Below, one piece after another: positions 11,438 through 22,898 of a stretch of DNA of 64,000 bases. The notes under the pieces were generated by a model. That model was not told the DNA's origin, searched no databases, and was given only the letters and a program-made list of their open reading frames with translations. The position numbers were made by a program, and so were the translations under genes. Each line of letters starts with the position of its first letter. Within the stretch, counting starts at the first letter, position 1. The stretch is from Branchipolynoe longqiensis. Taxonomy: Eukaryota; Annelida; Polychaeta; Phyllodocida; Polynoidae. Location of the stretch: assembly GCA_030323885.1 (NCBI GenBank), contig CM059198.1, positions 10,454,462 through 10,518,461 on the forward strand, in the 5' to 3' direction.

Positions 11438-12351
11438 AAGGCGGCGATTGTGCTATTTGTGATTCTATGGCATGCGAATGATTAGCATGCTTTAGTTACA
11501 ATAATAACCCCGTTATGTGTAACTGAAAGATGTATAACATTATTTATATGTTTTTCTGTCCAGCATGAAACCTGGTATACTCTATGTCCATGTTAAACGC
11601 CCCATTGGCTTCAGCTCACAACGCGGCGAAAACTCTCATCTGGCTAATAGCACATGTTTCAGTAACTGTGTCTAACACTTTTGAGTAACTGCCATTGATA
11701 TGGTGGAATATATAGTATGGTACACCGTGAGTGGTTGTAAATAAGGATCTGTGTTTGTTGAGATACCTATTGCACTACCATGATTCTTGTGTAGCATACA
11801 TTGTTGAAGTATTGATCTTACGTCAAGCTGCACTAGTAAGAAGCCCATTTATTTGCAGGGTTTGTCACTACATTGTGAGCATGTGTGATGGGGGTACATT
11901 CAGAGGTAGAATCATGACAGGACGAAGCGGTATGTTATGAACAAATTACTTGAATTTAAAACTTGCAAACTAATCTTTTGTCCATAAGGTATAGTGTATA
12001 GACCGAAGACACTTTCCATCTACCAAACGTTATGTCTATTTCAACTTATTTGTAATGCTGCTTAGATATATATATATACATCGGATGCGGCAAAAGTACC
12101 TGGCTATGGTTAGTGTATTGAATGAAGCAAGTAATTTGTATTTGATGAATATCACAATGTTAAATTAAAGTATACTATTTACTATCTATGGGCTTCATGT
12201 GTGAAAAGTAAATTGCATTTGGTTTAGATTTAGGTGAAATACTACGTTGTATTCCTATACTTTCCTCCTTCCCATCTTCCTAAATGGACTACATGCGGAT
12301 AAAATTGCTTCTATTGTTTATACTGCGATAATCTACATAACTTTTTCAGCC
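11438..12351. other. No gene recognised
   Basis: AT-rich flank holding the second copy of the 49-bp repeat. A 69-codon frame at 11731-11940 has no recognisable features. Confidence 0.4.
11692..11740 (+). repeat. 49-bp exact direct repeat, copy 2
   Basis: Identical to 7079-7127. Sequences diverge immediately on both sides of the two copies. Confidence 0.9.
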
Positions 12352-12510
12352 TAAAGGGCGCATTCCATATACGCGTAATGCGAATGCGACAAAAAATCGA
12401 AACGCCTTGAAACCTATGAGCTACATTCCATACATGCGGAATGCGAATGCGAAAGAAATCCATTATCCCGATCGCTCCATGTAGCGATCGGTGCGTAATG
12501 CGTAAAGGTG

Positions 12511-12676
12511 GTGCGAATAGAAAATCATCAGTCGCATTTGTCCATTGATATAAGGCTGGAGGAGGCGACTGATAATTACGGACAGCCGGGACAAGGTGAT
12601 GCGAATAGAAAAGCATCAGTCGCATTTTTCCATTGATATAAGGCTGGAGGAGGCGACTGATAATTATGGACAGCCG
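12511..12676. repeat. 88-bp tandem duplication
   Basis: Two adjacent copies (12511-12598, 12599-12676) share GCGAATAGAAAA, CATCAGTCGCATTT and GGAGGAGGCGACTGATAATT. Each copy holds the complementary pair CAGTCGC/GCGACTG, so each can form a hairpin. Confidence 0.85.
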
Positions 12677-12692
12677 TTTTGTTGAACGAAAA

Positions 12693-13034
12693 GGACGGTC
12701 CTAACATGACTCAGTTTAGGATGTTAGGACCGTCCCAATCGGGAGACTGACGGTTATGGGAAAGCTAAAAATGCTACCATATGCACAGAAATATGAATAC
12801 TTATCTATAATTTGGTTATAATAAAGGTAGGAACCCCAATGTGACGGACACAAAGTTACATAGATATAAATGCAATATTTGGTCATATACAGAGCAGTAT
12901 GGAGAATAATTGTTTATGGGACGGTGCAAACATGTAGGTTTATGCGGCGGACCTGTTAGGAAGCAGTCTTCATATTTGGGACGGTCTTAACATCCCCCCA
13001 AGCAAGTTAAACTGAGCCATGTTTGGACCGTCCC
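12693..13034. repeat. Foldback with hairpin ends
   Basis: The left arm, GGACGGTCCTAACATG...CAGTTTA, is complementary to a right arm ending CATGTTTGGACCGTCC. Each arm is itself a hairpin, because GGACGGTCCTAACAT is followed by ATGTTAGGACCGTCC. This resembles foldback-type elements; no clear target duplication was found. Confidence 0.6.
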
Positions 13035-13037
13035 ATT

Positions 13038-13384
13038 CTCTGTGTGTGTGTATCTGTGTCTGTGTGTGTGTCTCTGTCTGTGTGTGTGTGTATCTGTGTC
13101 TCTGTGTCTCTGTGTCTGTCTGTGTTGTGTCTCTGTCTTTGTGTCTCTGTTGCTGTGTGTGTATCTCTGTGTTTCTGTGTTTGTGTGTGTGTGTGTCTGT
13201 CTGTGTGTCTGTGTGTGTGTATATGTGTCTGTGTGTGTCTCTTTGTCAGAGACACATACACACACATAGAGACACACAGAGACACAGAGTCACACACACA
13301 GAGAGACACAGACACACACATAGAGACACACACGGAGACACAGACACACACATAGACACACACACAGACACAGAGTCACACACA
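13038..13384. repeat. TG/CA palindromic microsatellite
   Basis: About 205 bases of TGTGTC-type repeat are followed directly by about 140 bases of its complement (ACACAG type). The turn is at TCTCTTTGTCAGAGA near 13243. The strand can fold on itself over more than 100 bp. All long open frames here are repeat artefacts. Confidence 0.9.
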
Positions 13385-13551
13385 CTTTTTATATACTTCA
13401 CTGCATAACGCAATACGCGTATATGGAATGCTGGCATTCGCATAACGCGTAACGCATAACGCATTACGTGTATATGGAATGCGCCCTTAAAGGTGTTTTC
13501 TTGTCTTGGTGGGTGGGTTGAGGCCGGGAGTATGGTCGAGGTGGGTTAGTA

Positions 13552-13870
13552 GTTTGTTGTACGTCCTAGCAACATCTAAGGTAATATCAGGACGGGTACC
13601 GACTTGTGACAGTGCACACTCATGGTGACTTTATAGTGCTGTCCTACTGGGAAACCAGGCCACCGGCACCATGAACTGGTATCCCACTCATTCACATTAT
13701 CCTGACACTGAGCACACCAGTCCTTGGCCTGTCCTAATAATGCCGAGCTCCTGGCTAGGAAGCGACAAGTATCAATTTTTAAGTCATTAGTTTGACTCGA
13801 CCAGGGTTCGAACCCACGATCTACCAACACGGGAGACGGATGCTAACTCATTCGGCCATCCCGTCTGGTC
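13552..13870 (-). mobile_element. Full-length SINE, family 1
   Basis: The reference copy in this window (319 bp). On the minus strand it starts with a tRNA-like head with box A (TGGCCGAATGAGTTAGCA) and box B (GGTTCGAACCC), then a body, then a tail with GTTGCTAGGACG and a TACAACAAA-like end. A perfect 13-bp duplication, AGGTGGGTTAGTA, flanks it at 13539-13551 and 13871-13883. It would be transcribed by RNA polymerase III and moved by a partner LINE. Confidence 0.92.
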
Positions 13871-13883
13871 AGGTGGGTTAGTA

Positions 13884-14280
13884 AGGGGCCCTATCTATTT
13901 TCTTGAAAGCCAGATTTTACGGAGATACAGTTGGGGAGCAGTTTCCCATCTGTGACTACTTCAGGTTTGTACTTTATGTAAACAAGGTCTAAATAACAGA
14001 AGCTGGGACATTCATTATTCCTGAGGACAAGCAAGTTAGGCATAGGTTCTGGTGATCGGTCAGAACTAGCAACGATTAACCTGTAGGTTTTTGGATCCCC
14101 TTTCCATGTCATTTGCTCACACAAAACATTTTCGTTGTTTTATTTGGAATGTGTATGCATGGAATTGGGAAGGTGCTCAAAGGACTTCTGTTATGCAACT
14201 AATCGGAACAATGTGTACTCTTAAATTGAATCTGTTTTCTAATGGTTTTTTGACACTGAATAGTGTTCTATTTACACAGA
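13884..14280. other. No gene recognised
   Basis: AT-rich flank between the SINE and the old DIRS left end. No conserved frame was recognised. Confidence 0.4.
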
Positions 14281-15362
14281 TTTTACCTCGGTACTACGGC
14301 TCTGGCTAGCCTCAGGCTAGGGAGAAGGAAGCACATCCGGCTCCAGCAATTAGCATAGGTCACTCGCAAGCGGTGGACGTTCGCGAGTTGGTCAGCGTTC
14401 TTTTTCTACAAGTAACTCCAGAACTCGCAGTAAGTTTATGGAAATAATTCATACGATGCTTTATTAATACCTTTAGAAGGTTTTGTGCAAATTATAGTAA
14501 ATTGTTGTATATATTAACGCATTTATTTGCATTAAACTGATTCGTTATTCGATATGGTAGTTTGAGTACCACCATTAATTGAAAGGATTGGTTGTGCATT
14601 TAGTGGCGTTTTTTTATTTATATGGCATTATTTTGTAATTAAACATGCGTGGTTGATACTGCATTGGTGACGGTGGGCTTTGGAGCGAGGCCCGTAAGGG
14701 GTTTATGGTACCGGATTCTTGGTAATGTTCCTGTCACCGTACTATTTGGAACCGGATTTTCGGTTATGCTTTAGCAATAGCTTACGTTCGCAACATGGGG
14801 GGAAATGTCCAAACCACGTAATAAATAGCCAAATTAATCAGCATATAAAGAGAAGTAGTTGCATCTCTGTTGTGTATGTCGATGTTGGTGGTTGCCACAT
14901 CACAGGTGAGATTTTTCAACAAGCCGCCCGTTGCCGAACGGAGAGCGATCTTGGCTGGAGCCTCATTTCGTGTTTTTGGGGATTATTTCTGCAGTTTCTT
15001 TTATGGATTCACCTTGGAAATTTTCCTGGGTTTCTTTTATAGACTCCCCAGTTCAGGCGTACGCTCAGAGTTTCGTAGTATTTTTTCCAACTTGCTGGTG
15101 CAGTAGCCGCAGGGGGGAGAAGTGTACGGAACAGAGAGTGTGGGAGGGTACCGATATACTGGTCCCTACCCCTCGTATGGTTTGGTTTGATACCGGCGAC
15201 CTACGACAATACACTTTAGCTTATACACGCCTGTGTAGAAACGGTTTAAATACGTTTTACGACACCACGAGATGCACAATCGTTATCCAGATAATCTTTT
15301 GTGACATTTAGTCTGCGCCTTGGTCTTTTTGGTAACTTTCATTGAATTGTTCCAGATTCCTG

Positions 15363-16728
15363 ATGGCTACGAAGCGCAGTAAGACGGTGGCTCCAGCTGC
15401 CACAGAGGGCCCACCGGATGACTCCGACTCGTCGCAGGTGTTGACGGTTCCTCCGCCCCCTCAGGCCAGTGCACACGACATGTCTGAGCCGGATGATGGC
15501 AGTGACACGGTGGTCCTTAGGATGGGACCAACTGACTAGGAGGTGCGCATGGACAGGTTGTTGGAGTTGAAACTCCAGCAACATGACCAGTCGACCCATC
15601 GTGGGAGGAAAAGACCAGCTCCTCCAGAGATTGACTCTGACTGGGAGGATGTGTCGGGGGATGACGACTTATCCCCTGATGGAGATTCATCCTCTGACCC
15701 AATGCTTCGAGTCAGCAAGAAAAAGAAGAAGCCGAGGAAAGCAGTGAGCTCGTCAGGAGACGAGTTCATTAGGGCATGGAAGAAGGTGGTTAAGAAAAAG
15801 ACCAAGAAAAGGAAAACTAAGAGGAAGAAGAAGAAGGATTCTTCTTCAGATTCCTCAGATGATTCATCATCCACAGAATCCGATTCAGAAACGGAGCGAA
15901 TCGGGTTGTTTGCAAAAATATGTGGCAAAGTTTACAAGAAGCGGTTAAAGAAAGAGCCAAGAAGGTGCTAACAACCACGATGATGAGGGAAACTATTAAA
16001 GGACACTTTAATATGTTTAAGCCAGCAGAAGTCATCACAAAGCTAGGAGTACAGCTTACCGAAATTAAAGGCATTCCGGATTCTGTGGTAAAGGAGATGG
16101 ACAAGGATATCATCTGAATGACGAGAGGAAGAAGTTTGAGTCTGTTCTCCCCACTATCCACAAGGCGGTCCTGGGGACCTTGACAGCGATTGCCCTGGTG
16201 TCAAATCGGATGCAGACAGAGAATACATTTTCGTTGTTGGCCAGAACCATGGACAAGGGTCTGGCTATGTTGACGGCTGCCAGTAATTTCATTTCGTGTA
16301 GATGCTTTGAAAATGTTTTCAAAGCTGTTTGTACTGACGCTGGTAGGGAGGTAGCCCGGTCCAAGAAAATAGTGGACAATGATGGGAAGGAGTATACTCT
16401 TTTCCTTCCTCCCAAAACAATCAAGGGGAAGCCGCTAGACAAAAGCAAGATGTTTGGTGGTCAGCTCCAGTACCTCTTTAAGAAGGTGGAAACTGGAGTT
16501 AAGTGTGGTAAGCATTTGGATAAGAGCAAACTGTTGGAAGCGAACACTCAGTTTCGGAAAACTCGGGTGGATTTTCGCCGGCGCCCTGCCAGAGGAGGAA
16601 GGTCAGGACCGACCTTCTAGCCCAGAGGTCGGGGTCAGCCGCAGTCGTTTGGCTGGAACGACGGAACCCGACCGTTCAAGAGGGAGTATACTCCCAGCAA
16701 GCCGTTCCCCCATCCAGGGAACAAGTAG
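15363..16728 (+). pseudogene. DIRS gag pseudogene (old copy)
   Basis: Starts MATKRSK, homologous to MATRRNK of the younger copy at 18310, and ends at the equivalent PGNK-like stop. In order there are an acidic/Pro-rich N-terminus, a Lys-rich segment followed by KKDSSSDSSDDSSSTESDS (near 15830), a conserved core (GHFNMFKPAEVI, IKGIPDSVV, NRMQTENTFS) and a basic Gly/Arg-rich tail. A TAG at 15537 replaces the Trp seen in the other copy. Frameshifts occur near 15930, 16110 and 16610. The serine/aspartate run and basic tail suggest an RNA-binding structural protein, as in other DIRS gags. Confidence 0.85.
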
Positions 16729-17179
16729 AGGTTGCTACGCAAACCTCCATGGCTGTCATAACATCTGTAAGCAATTTTCAAGGTTAAATAATTGTCCACA
16801 ATGGTGGAACTCTATTACTGATTACTTAACAATTTTAAGTATGGTATAAGGGGTATGTACTCCTTTTACATCTTTGCCAGTACAGGCTGTAATTCCTTTG
16901 CCTTATCGATTTGATAATTAGACTAGTTTACTGATACAGATGATAGCATATGCCCCAGCTATATTATATGGTCAAGGATAAGAATTTAGTATGTAGTTAA
17001 TCCGCATACCCAAATGTCATGCCAGATTTTTGACAGATAATGGGGCACAGATGACTAATGCTTGGTTAATGGTATTAGCGGTTAGGAAAAGCCAACATTT
17101 TCATGATCATTTAGATGGTCACTGAATGACAATATTTTTGAATTATTGGTCAGCAAGGGGCACGGCCTCATATTGATTT

Positions 17180-17495
17180 CTTTTTGTCTTGGGAAAATAA
17201 TTTTTGTTATTTTTTCCCACCATTCAGTCTAATCAACGGAGTAGCAAGGAAGATCAGAATGGAGAAAACACACGGAATTCTGATAGTCCCCGATTGGGAC
17301 ACGCAGCCATGGTTGGCAGTAGTAGCCTTAATAGCCAAGGACTCTATACGATTCCCACACGCAGTGGGGAATTTAATACATTAAGGCCCATTGACGATTC
17401 ACGGAGATGTGGAAACAACACCCCTCCTGGCATTCCTTTTCTGAACACATATTTACGACAGTTTGGATTGGATAAAGTTACTCAGCAGAGGTTAA
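17180..17495 (+). pseudogene. DIRS pol end and recombinase start (old copy)
   Basis: Fragments align with the younger copy: a FFPPFS-like segment, ARKIRMEKTHGILIVP, then GIPFLNTYLRQFGLDKVTQQ of the recombinase N-terminus. The frame is cut at TTAA (17492-17495) by the TTAA element and resumes at 24211. Confidence 0.8.
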
Positions 17496-17822
17496 AGTTG
17501 CATGGTCCGATGGCCTTTAAATTTTTGTCTTATTTTTTAGATAACTATATCAAATTGATCGTTACAAGCTACTAATCATTAGTCCGGAGTGATTTTGATT
17601 AAAGATGATTAGTTTTGAAGTAATCTGAGCTGAAAGAACCAAAAATAATTTCGACAAGCTTGTCAAAAGTCCTGTGGCTATGACCCAGATGGTCATCTCG
17701 CAGTGACCACGTGATGTGAGATGACCTGGAACCTGACAGGACTGTAGGTAGGTATTTCTGGTTGGGTGGGGCACATTCTGGGAACGGATTAGTGCCATAG
17801 GCCCATGGCACTAGGGTTTTTA

Positions 17823-18186
17823 ACAAAATATAATGTGTGTGTGTTGTCTGCTTGTGTTTGTCTGTCTATGTATGTATCTGTGTGTGTGTATGTCTGTGTG
17901 TGTCTATCTGTGTGTTTCTGTGTATGTGTGGGAGTGTGTGTGTCTGTCTGTTTCTGTGTGTATGTGTATATATGTATGTCTGTGTATGTCTGTATGTGTG
18001 TGTATCTATGTGTAGGTATGTGTATGTATGTGTGTGTGTCTGCCTCTGTGTGCGTCTGTCTATGTCTCTCTGGCTGTGTGTCTCTCTCTCTCTCTGCAAA
18101 GGCAGGTCGGGTGTATGTGTGTCTGTGTGTTTCTGTCTGTGTGTGCTGTCTGTCTGTGTATGTCTGTGTGTGTATGTATATATATA
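17823..18186. repeat. TG-rich minisatellite, left part
   Basis: TGTGTC/TATG-type repeat with an embedded CTCTCTGCAAAGGCAGGTCGG marker near 18090. It continues at 23040 after the inserted DIRS. Confidence 0.9.
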
Positions 18187-18188
18187 TA

Positions 18189-18257
18189 TTTTACCTCGGT
18201 ATGCCGCCTCTGGCTAGCCGTAGGCTAGGGAGAAGGAAGCACATCCGGGTCCAGCAA
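18189..18257 (+). repeat. DIRS left terminal repeat
   Basis: Segment A (18189-18230, TTTTACCTCGGTATGCC...) is complemented at 22655-22697. Segment B (18228-18257, GGGAGAAGGAAGCACATCCG...) is complemented at 22899-22929. Confidence 0.9.
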
Positions 18258-18309
18258 TTAGCATAAGTGACTCACAACGGGAGGACGCTTTATTTCGTTA
18301 CAGGAACCG

Positions 18310-19627
18310 ATGGCCACTCGCCGGAATAAGCCGTCCGCTGCAGCGGTCGGCGTCCCTCCTACGGATTACGATTCGTCACCACCGGCTACGGCTCCGCCGT
18401 CCCCACAGCCCCCACAGCCCGGGCCACATGCCTCTGATCAGGACAGTGATCAGCCCCCTCAACCTGTAGGTTGGGAGGCTAAGATGGCGGCTATGGTGGA
18501 GGAGAAAATGCGCCAATTCCAGGCTCATACCTTTGTAGACCCTTCCCAAATCCCTGATGAGGATTGGGACGACTTCTCGGAAGACGAGGAAGACACGGTT
18601 TCGGCACCTGAGGTTCCGAAACCGAAAGCGCGCGGCAAGAAACGTCGCCCGGTTAGCAGCTCGGGAGACGAGTTCACCAAGAAGGCTAACACTAAGCGCT
18701 CCAAAAAGTCCACGAAAAAGAAAAAGAAAGACTCGTCCTCGGACTCGTCAGACGACTCTTCTTCCACGGAGTCTGATTCTGATACGGAACGCGCAGGCGT
18801 TTACGCCAAAATAGGGGCTAAAGTAGGCAAGAAAATTGTCAAAAAGAAAGCTAACACGGTGCGTACCACTACTATGATGCGCAAAACGGTGAATGGCCAT
18901 TTCACCACCTTTAAGCCAGTGGAAGTCATCAACAAATTGACTGAACAGATCTCTGGAGTCAAGGGTATCCCCGCTACAGTGTCTAAGGAGATGGATGCGG
19001 GCATCCATTTGTCTGACGAGCGTCGCCGGTACGAAACTGCCCTCTGCGTTATCCATAAGGCAGTTTTGGGGGCCTTGACGTCCATTATCCCTGTCGCTAA
19101 CAGAATGCAAACCGAGAACAAGTTCTCGGGTTATGGACCGGGGCATTGCCCTACTCGCAGCAGCGAGTAACTACATGACTCATCGCAGATTTGAAAATGT
19201 TTTCAAATCGGTCACCACCGATGCGGGCAAAGAAGTCGCACGCTCAAAGAAAGTGACAGATCATGACGGCAAAGAATACACTGTGTATTCAGGACCTACC
19301 CCCATCAAAAGCAAACCTCTGGATAAATCCAAGATGTTTGGTGGTCAGCTGGCTTACCTTTACAAGCAGGTGGAGGTAGACTACAAGAGTGCTAAGAACA
19401 CCGAAGCAAAGGGCCGTAAATTCCAAAACCCAGCCGGGTTCAGACGGGCTAGGACGGATTTTCGCTTCCGCAGAGGAGGAAGGCCGTTCGGGGGCGGACC
19501 GTCCTTCCCGTTCAGCCAGCGGGGAAGAGGTCGAGGCGACAGACAAGCCTCAAACTGGAACGACAACCGCGGCTACAAGAGAGACTTCGTTCCCAAACCA
19601 CAGTTCCCCAAACCAGGGAACAAGTAG
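18310..19627 (+). CDS. DIRS gag-like protein, frame-broken
   Basis: ATG at 18310 opens a frame with a Pro-rich N-terminus, an acidic stretch (DEDWDDFSEDEED, about residues 83-95), a basic patch, and KKDSSSDSSDDSSSTESDSD (about 140-159). A conserved core follows: HFTTFKPVEVINKL, GVKGIPATVS, NRMQTENKFS. Comparison with the old copy shows about 11 bases missing near 19126. This shifts the frame, which resumes as MDRGIALLAAASNYM at 19133 and runs to the stop at 19627 with an Arg/Gly-rich tail (RRGGRPFGGG). Assembly and RNA binding are inferred from DIRS family knowledge. The protein cannot be made whole from this copy. Confidence 0.85.
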
Positions 19628-19665
19628 AGAACGCCACACAAACTTTCCAAACTCCTCACCCTGAA

Positions 19666-21436
19666 ATGGTCACGGAGGAAACACAAACTGAAGTAAGCTT
19701 TTCTCAAGCAGGCAATATTGTTAATTATTTACATCAATGGCAACAGTTAACCACTAACCCAGAGGTTATTAGTATTGTTAAAGGCATTCACAGTCCTTTC
19801 ACACAATTGCCTGTCCAGAAAAGAGCTCCTTTTCCTTATCAATTTAATTCGCTAGAAAAGTTTCAGCTCGATCAACAAGTTTTACTTTTTGAAGCTAAAG
19901 GCATTGTCAACAGAGTTGAACATACTGAAGGTGAATTTATTTCAAATATCTTCTCCACTCCTAAACCAGATGGCACCATTCGATTGATTTTAGATTTAAC
20001 CAAATTAAATGAAATCATTGAATACAAACATTTCAAAATGTTTTCCTTAGAAACAGCTCGTGATTTAATTACCCCAGATTGTTGGCTAGCGAGTGTGGAT
20101 TTGAGAGATGCGTACTATACGGTTCCTATTCACCACATAGATCGAAAGTTTTTAAGGTTCCTCTGGAATGCCAGCTTTTTGAATTTACCTGCCTACCAAA
20201 TGGTTTGGCCTGTGCACCACGCCTTTTTACTAAGCTGTTGAAACCAATTTTTTCACACATGGCAAAACTGGGTCATTGTATGTTTCCATACATTGATGAT
20301 TCTTTCATTATGGGCCAATCTTTCACACAATGTGATCTCGCCGTTCAAGATTTGTGTAAAATTTTGCAAATTTAGGTTTCTTCATACATGACAAGAAATC
20401 CGTCTTTTCTCCTACAAAGGAGCTTAAGTGTCTAGGTTTCATTTTAAACACCACGGCTATGACCGTTTCGCTTACACGCCAAAAGAAAGATAAGCTTTAC
20501 CACACAGCTATTCAGCTGTTAGACATTTCTAGGCCAAAGATTAGACAGGTCGCAGTCCTTATCGGTATCATGGTTTCATATAGCCCGGCTATTCTATACG
20601 GAGCGGCACACATTAAATCACTTGAAATTGATAAGAATCTAGCTCTGGCCCGAGCAAAGGGAAACTTTGAAAAGACCATGTTTATTTCTGCAAACGGCCT
20701 TGCCGACATTCATTGGTGGCTAAAGCACTTTGATCAATCTCCCAACCCCATTAGAATGGGGGAGCCCGATACTATTGTTACCACGGACGCTTCTCTCCAA
20801 GGGTGGGGGGCACATCGAAATGATGTAGCAACGGGCGGCAGATGGCTAGAATCGGAACTACCCGATCATATTAACGTTTTAGAATTAAGGGCCATTTATT
20901 TAGGCTTAACCAGCCTTGTTAAAGTCCCCAAAAATAATGTACGTATCCTCACGGATAACACCACAGCAATGGCTTATGTCAGGAATATGGGAGGTACAAA
21001 ATCAATCAAGTGTAATGAAATGGCACTACTCATTTGGAACTGGGCTCAAAACTTTGACGTTTGGTTAACTGTGACACACATTCCAGGCACGCAGAATTGT
21101 CTTGCTGACAGAATGAGTCGCCAGTTCCATGATCACTTAGAGTGGTCACTAAATCCATCCATATTCAAACACATCTGTCACACTTGGGGCTCGCCTCATA
21201 TCGATTTATTTGCTTCGCGTAATAACTTTAAACTCGAGAAATATGTTTCGTGGCACCCCGAACCAAATGCTTGGCACATCGATGCTTTCTCACTAAAGTG
21301 GCAACATCATTTCTTTTACATTTTCCCCCCCTTTACTATCATTAGCAAAGTCGCCAGAAAGATACAAATGGAGGGAACACACGCCATCCTCATCGTCCCG
21401 AATGGCACACTCAACCGTGGCTACCGAGATTACTAG
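19666..21436 (+). CDS. DIRS reverse transcriptase-RNase H, two frameshifts
   Basis: Reverse-transcriptase motifs appear in order: RLILDLTKLNEI (near 19980), VDLRDAYYTVPI (near 20095), LPNGLACAPR (near 20195) and the catalytic box YIDDS (near 20291). RNase H follows: TDASLQGWGA (near 20780), ELRAIYLGL, LTDNTTAMAYV (near 20950) and LADRMSR. The C-terminal segment with DLFASRNN and FPPF resembles the methyltransferase-like region typical of DIRS elements. One-base deletions near 20175 and 20372 split the frame in three. It makes cDNA from the element RNA. The end overlaps the recombinase frame by 35 nt, as usual in DIRS. Confidence 0.9.
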
Positions 21437-22511
21437 CCACAGCCAAAAGCAGCCTACGCTTCCCAAGATTCCGAGGAAACCTGAAGCATCAGGGACCACT
21501 AGAACGCCACGGAAACGTGTCGACAACTCCGTTGGTGGCATTCCTTTTCTAAATAAGGACTTGGAACAATTCGGTTTGGACAAAATTACACAACAGCGTT
21601 TGGTTGATGATGCGTGGAGGAAAGGAACGGTTAAAATGTATACTACCTATTTAAAGAAATGGGGTATGTATTGCTTGCTTAAGAAGGTGAAGCCAATGAA
21701 TCCCACAGTATCCCAGGTAGGACGCTTCCTACGTTTCTTAGAGGACGAAGGTCTAGGATATGGCGCGATCAATGCTGCCAGATGTGCTCTGTCAATAATC
21801 CTACCTCGGGTTAATGGACAAACAATGGGTAAACACCATGTTATTTGTTGGATCGTACGATCAATTTATCAGAGGAATCCGCCTAAACCCAAATATAATA
21901 GGTTTTGGGATGTTTCTCTTGTGTTCAACCTCTTCAAGAAATGGCCAGAAAATAAATTTCTGGACGTTAAGCTATTAGGTTTCAAAGTAGCAGTGTTGCT
22001 TCTCCTCGTCACAGGACACAGGGGCCAAACTATAGTCGCCCTGTCACTCAATGGTCTGGAAATTGATAACAAGGAAGCAACATTTGATTTAACGACTTTA
22101 TTAAAATCGAATCGTTTAGGTGACCCCCTTTCCACAATCGGTGTCACGAGTTTCACACAGGATCGTAAATTATGTGTAGTCTCTGCGATACGGAATTATA
22201 TATCCAAGACAAGGTTAATAAGAAACTCAAGACAACTTTTGGTGAGCTTTATTAAGCCACACAAGGCCATTTCCAGGGATACCCTCGCCAGATGGACCAT
22301 GAATGTGTTAAAACTATCTGGAGTCAAAACAGACAGATATTCATCGCACTCTACACGGGGTGCAATGGTTTCCAAGGCAAGATTACTAGGCATCTCCGTT
22401 AAACGGATCCTAGCTCACGCCGGATGGAAGACCGCTAGATCGTTTGCTAGACATTATCACAAGCGACTAGAGAAGCCTCAGCCGATAGCACAGAGGCTAC
22501 TCGCCAACTAA
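21402..22511 (+). CDS. DIRS tyrosine recombinase
   Basis: An open 369-codon frame. An N-terminal core-binding region contains TYLKKWGMYCLL and GYGAINAARCALSI. The catalytic residues of tyrosine recombinases are all visible: Arg in TGHRGQTIVALSL (near 22015), HSTRG (near 22350), His/Trp in LAHAGWKTARS (near 22412) and the nucleophilic Tyr in RHYHKRLE (near 22453). It would insert the circular DNA copy without a target duplication. The start ATG overlaps the pol end. It is the only unbroken enzyme of this copy, and the old copy at 24211-25089 confirms the reading. Confidence 0.93.
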   Translation: MAHSTVATEITSHSQKQPTLPKIPRKPEASGTTRTPRKRVDNSVGGIPFLNKDLEQFGLDKITQQRLVDDAWRKGTVKMYTTYLKKWGMYCLLKKVKPMNPTVSQVGRFLRFLEDEGLGYGAINAARCALSIILPRVNGQTMGKHHVICWIVRSIYQRNPPKPKYNRFWDVSLVFNLFKKWPENKFLDVKLLGFKVAVLLLLVTGHRGQTIVALSLNGLEIDNKEATFDLTTLLKSNRLGDPLSTIGVTSFTQDRKLCVVSAIRNYISKTRLIRNSRQLLVSFIKPHKAISRDTLARWTMNVLKLSGVKTDRYSSHSTRGAMVSKARLLGISVKRILAHAGWKTARSFARHYHKRLEKPQPIAQRLLAN

Positions 22512-22654
22512 AAAGAAAGAGGTAAGAAAAACCAAAACTTTTTTCTCTTTATTGGTCATACAAATCGTTTTTCCATTTACATAAATCAGACTTGATCACA
22601 ACATAATAATAACAAACAGGAATATCAGGATAAAAATGCTATTACGTAAAGGTC

Positions 22655-22787
22655 TCCCTAGCCTACGGCTAGCCAGAGGCGGCATACCGAGGTAAAATAG
22701 ATTAGTTAGACGAATCTTACCTGGGTATAGATGATGGATAACTATTGTTTTACCGAGGTAGGAGCCTCGGTTAGACGTGGGCGAGGG
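22655..22787 (+). repeat. DIRS internal complementary region
   Basis: It consists of A' (complement of the extreme left end) joined through TA to C (22699-22787, complement of the extreme right end). It therefore encodes the joined circle junction CTAACTAATCT-AT-TTTACC. Same layout in the old copy (28130-28261). Confidence 0.88.
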
Positions 22788-22898
22788 CCCACCCACCACG
22801 CCCTGCCACGTCTATTCAATCACTCATACTAGGATTGGGTCAGATGACCTTAGGGTTGTTTTTTAGAATCATTTTTATCCTGAATTAGTAGGTAAAGA

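Larger units (their letters stand above)
12355..13487. mobile_element. TAA-flanked inverted-repeat transposon, non-autonomous
   Basis: The ends are inverted repeats AGGGCGCATTCCATATAC at 12355 and its complement ending at 13487. The 3-bp sequence TAA lies on both sides (12352-12354, 13488-13490). A TAA/TTA duplication is typical of the PIF/Harbinger superfamily. Subterminal copies of GCATTCC..GCGAATGCG extend the inverted repeat. No transposase frame is present. Inside are a tandem 88-bp repeat, a foldback and a TG/CA palindrome. Confidence 0.75.

Noticed and set aside
13800..13868. Possible tRNA gene (box A and box B)
   Set aside because: It is the head of a SINE with target duplications and does not fold as a complete tRNA. 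The same applies to 2490-2530, 4550-4617 and 49760-49834.
21402..22511. Phage integrase transferred from bacteria
   Set aside because: Its position after RT-RNase H, the frame overlap and the DIRS terminal structure show that it is the retrotransposon's own recombinase.
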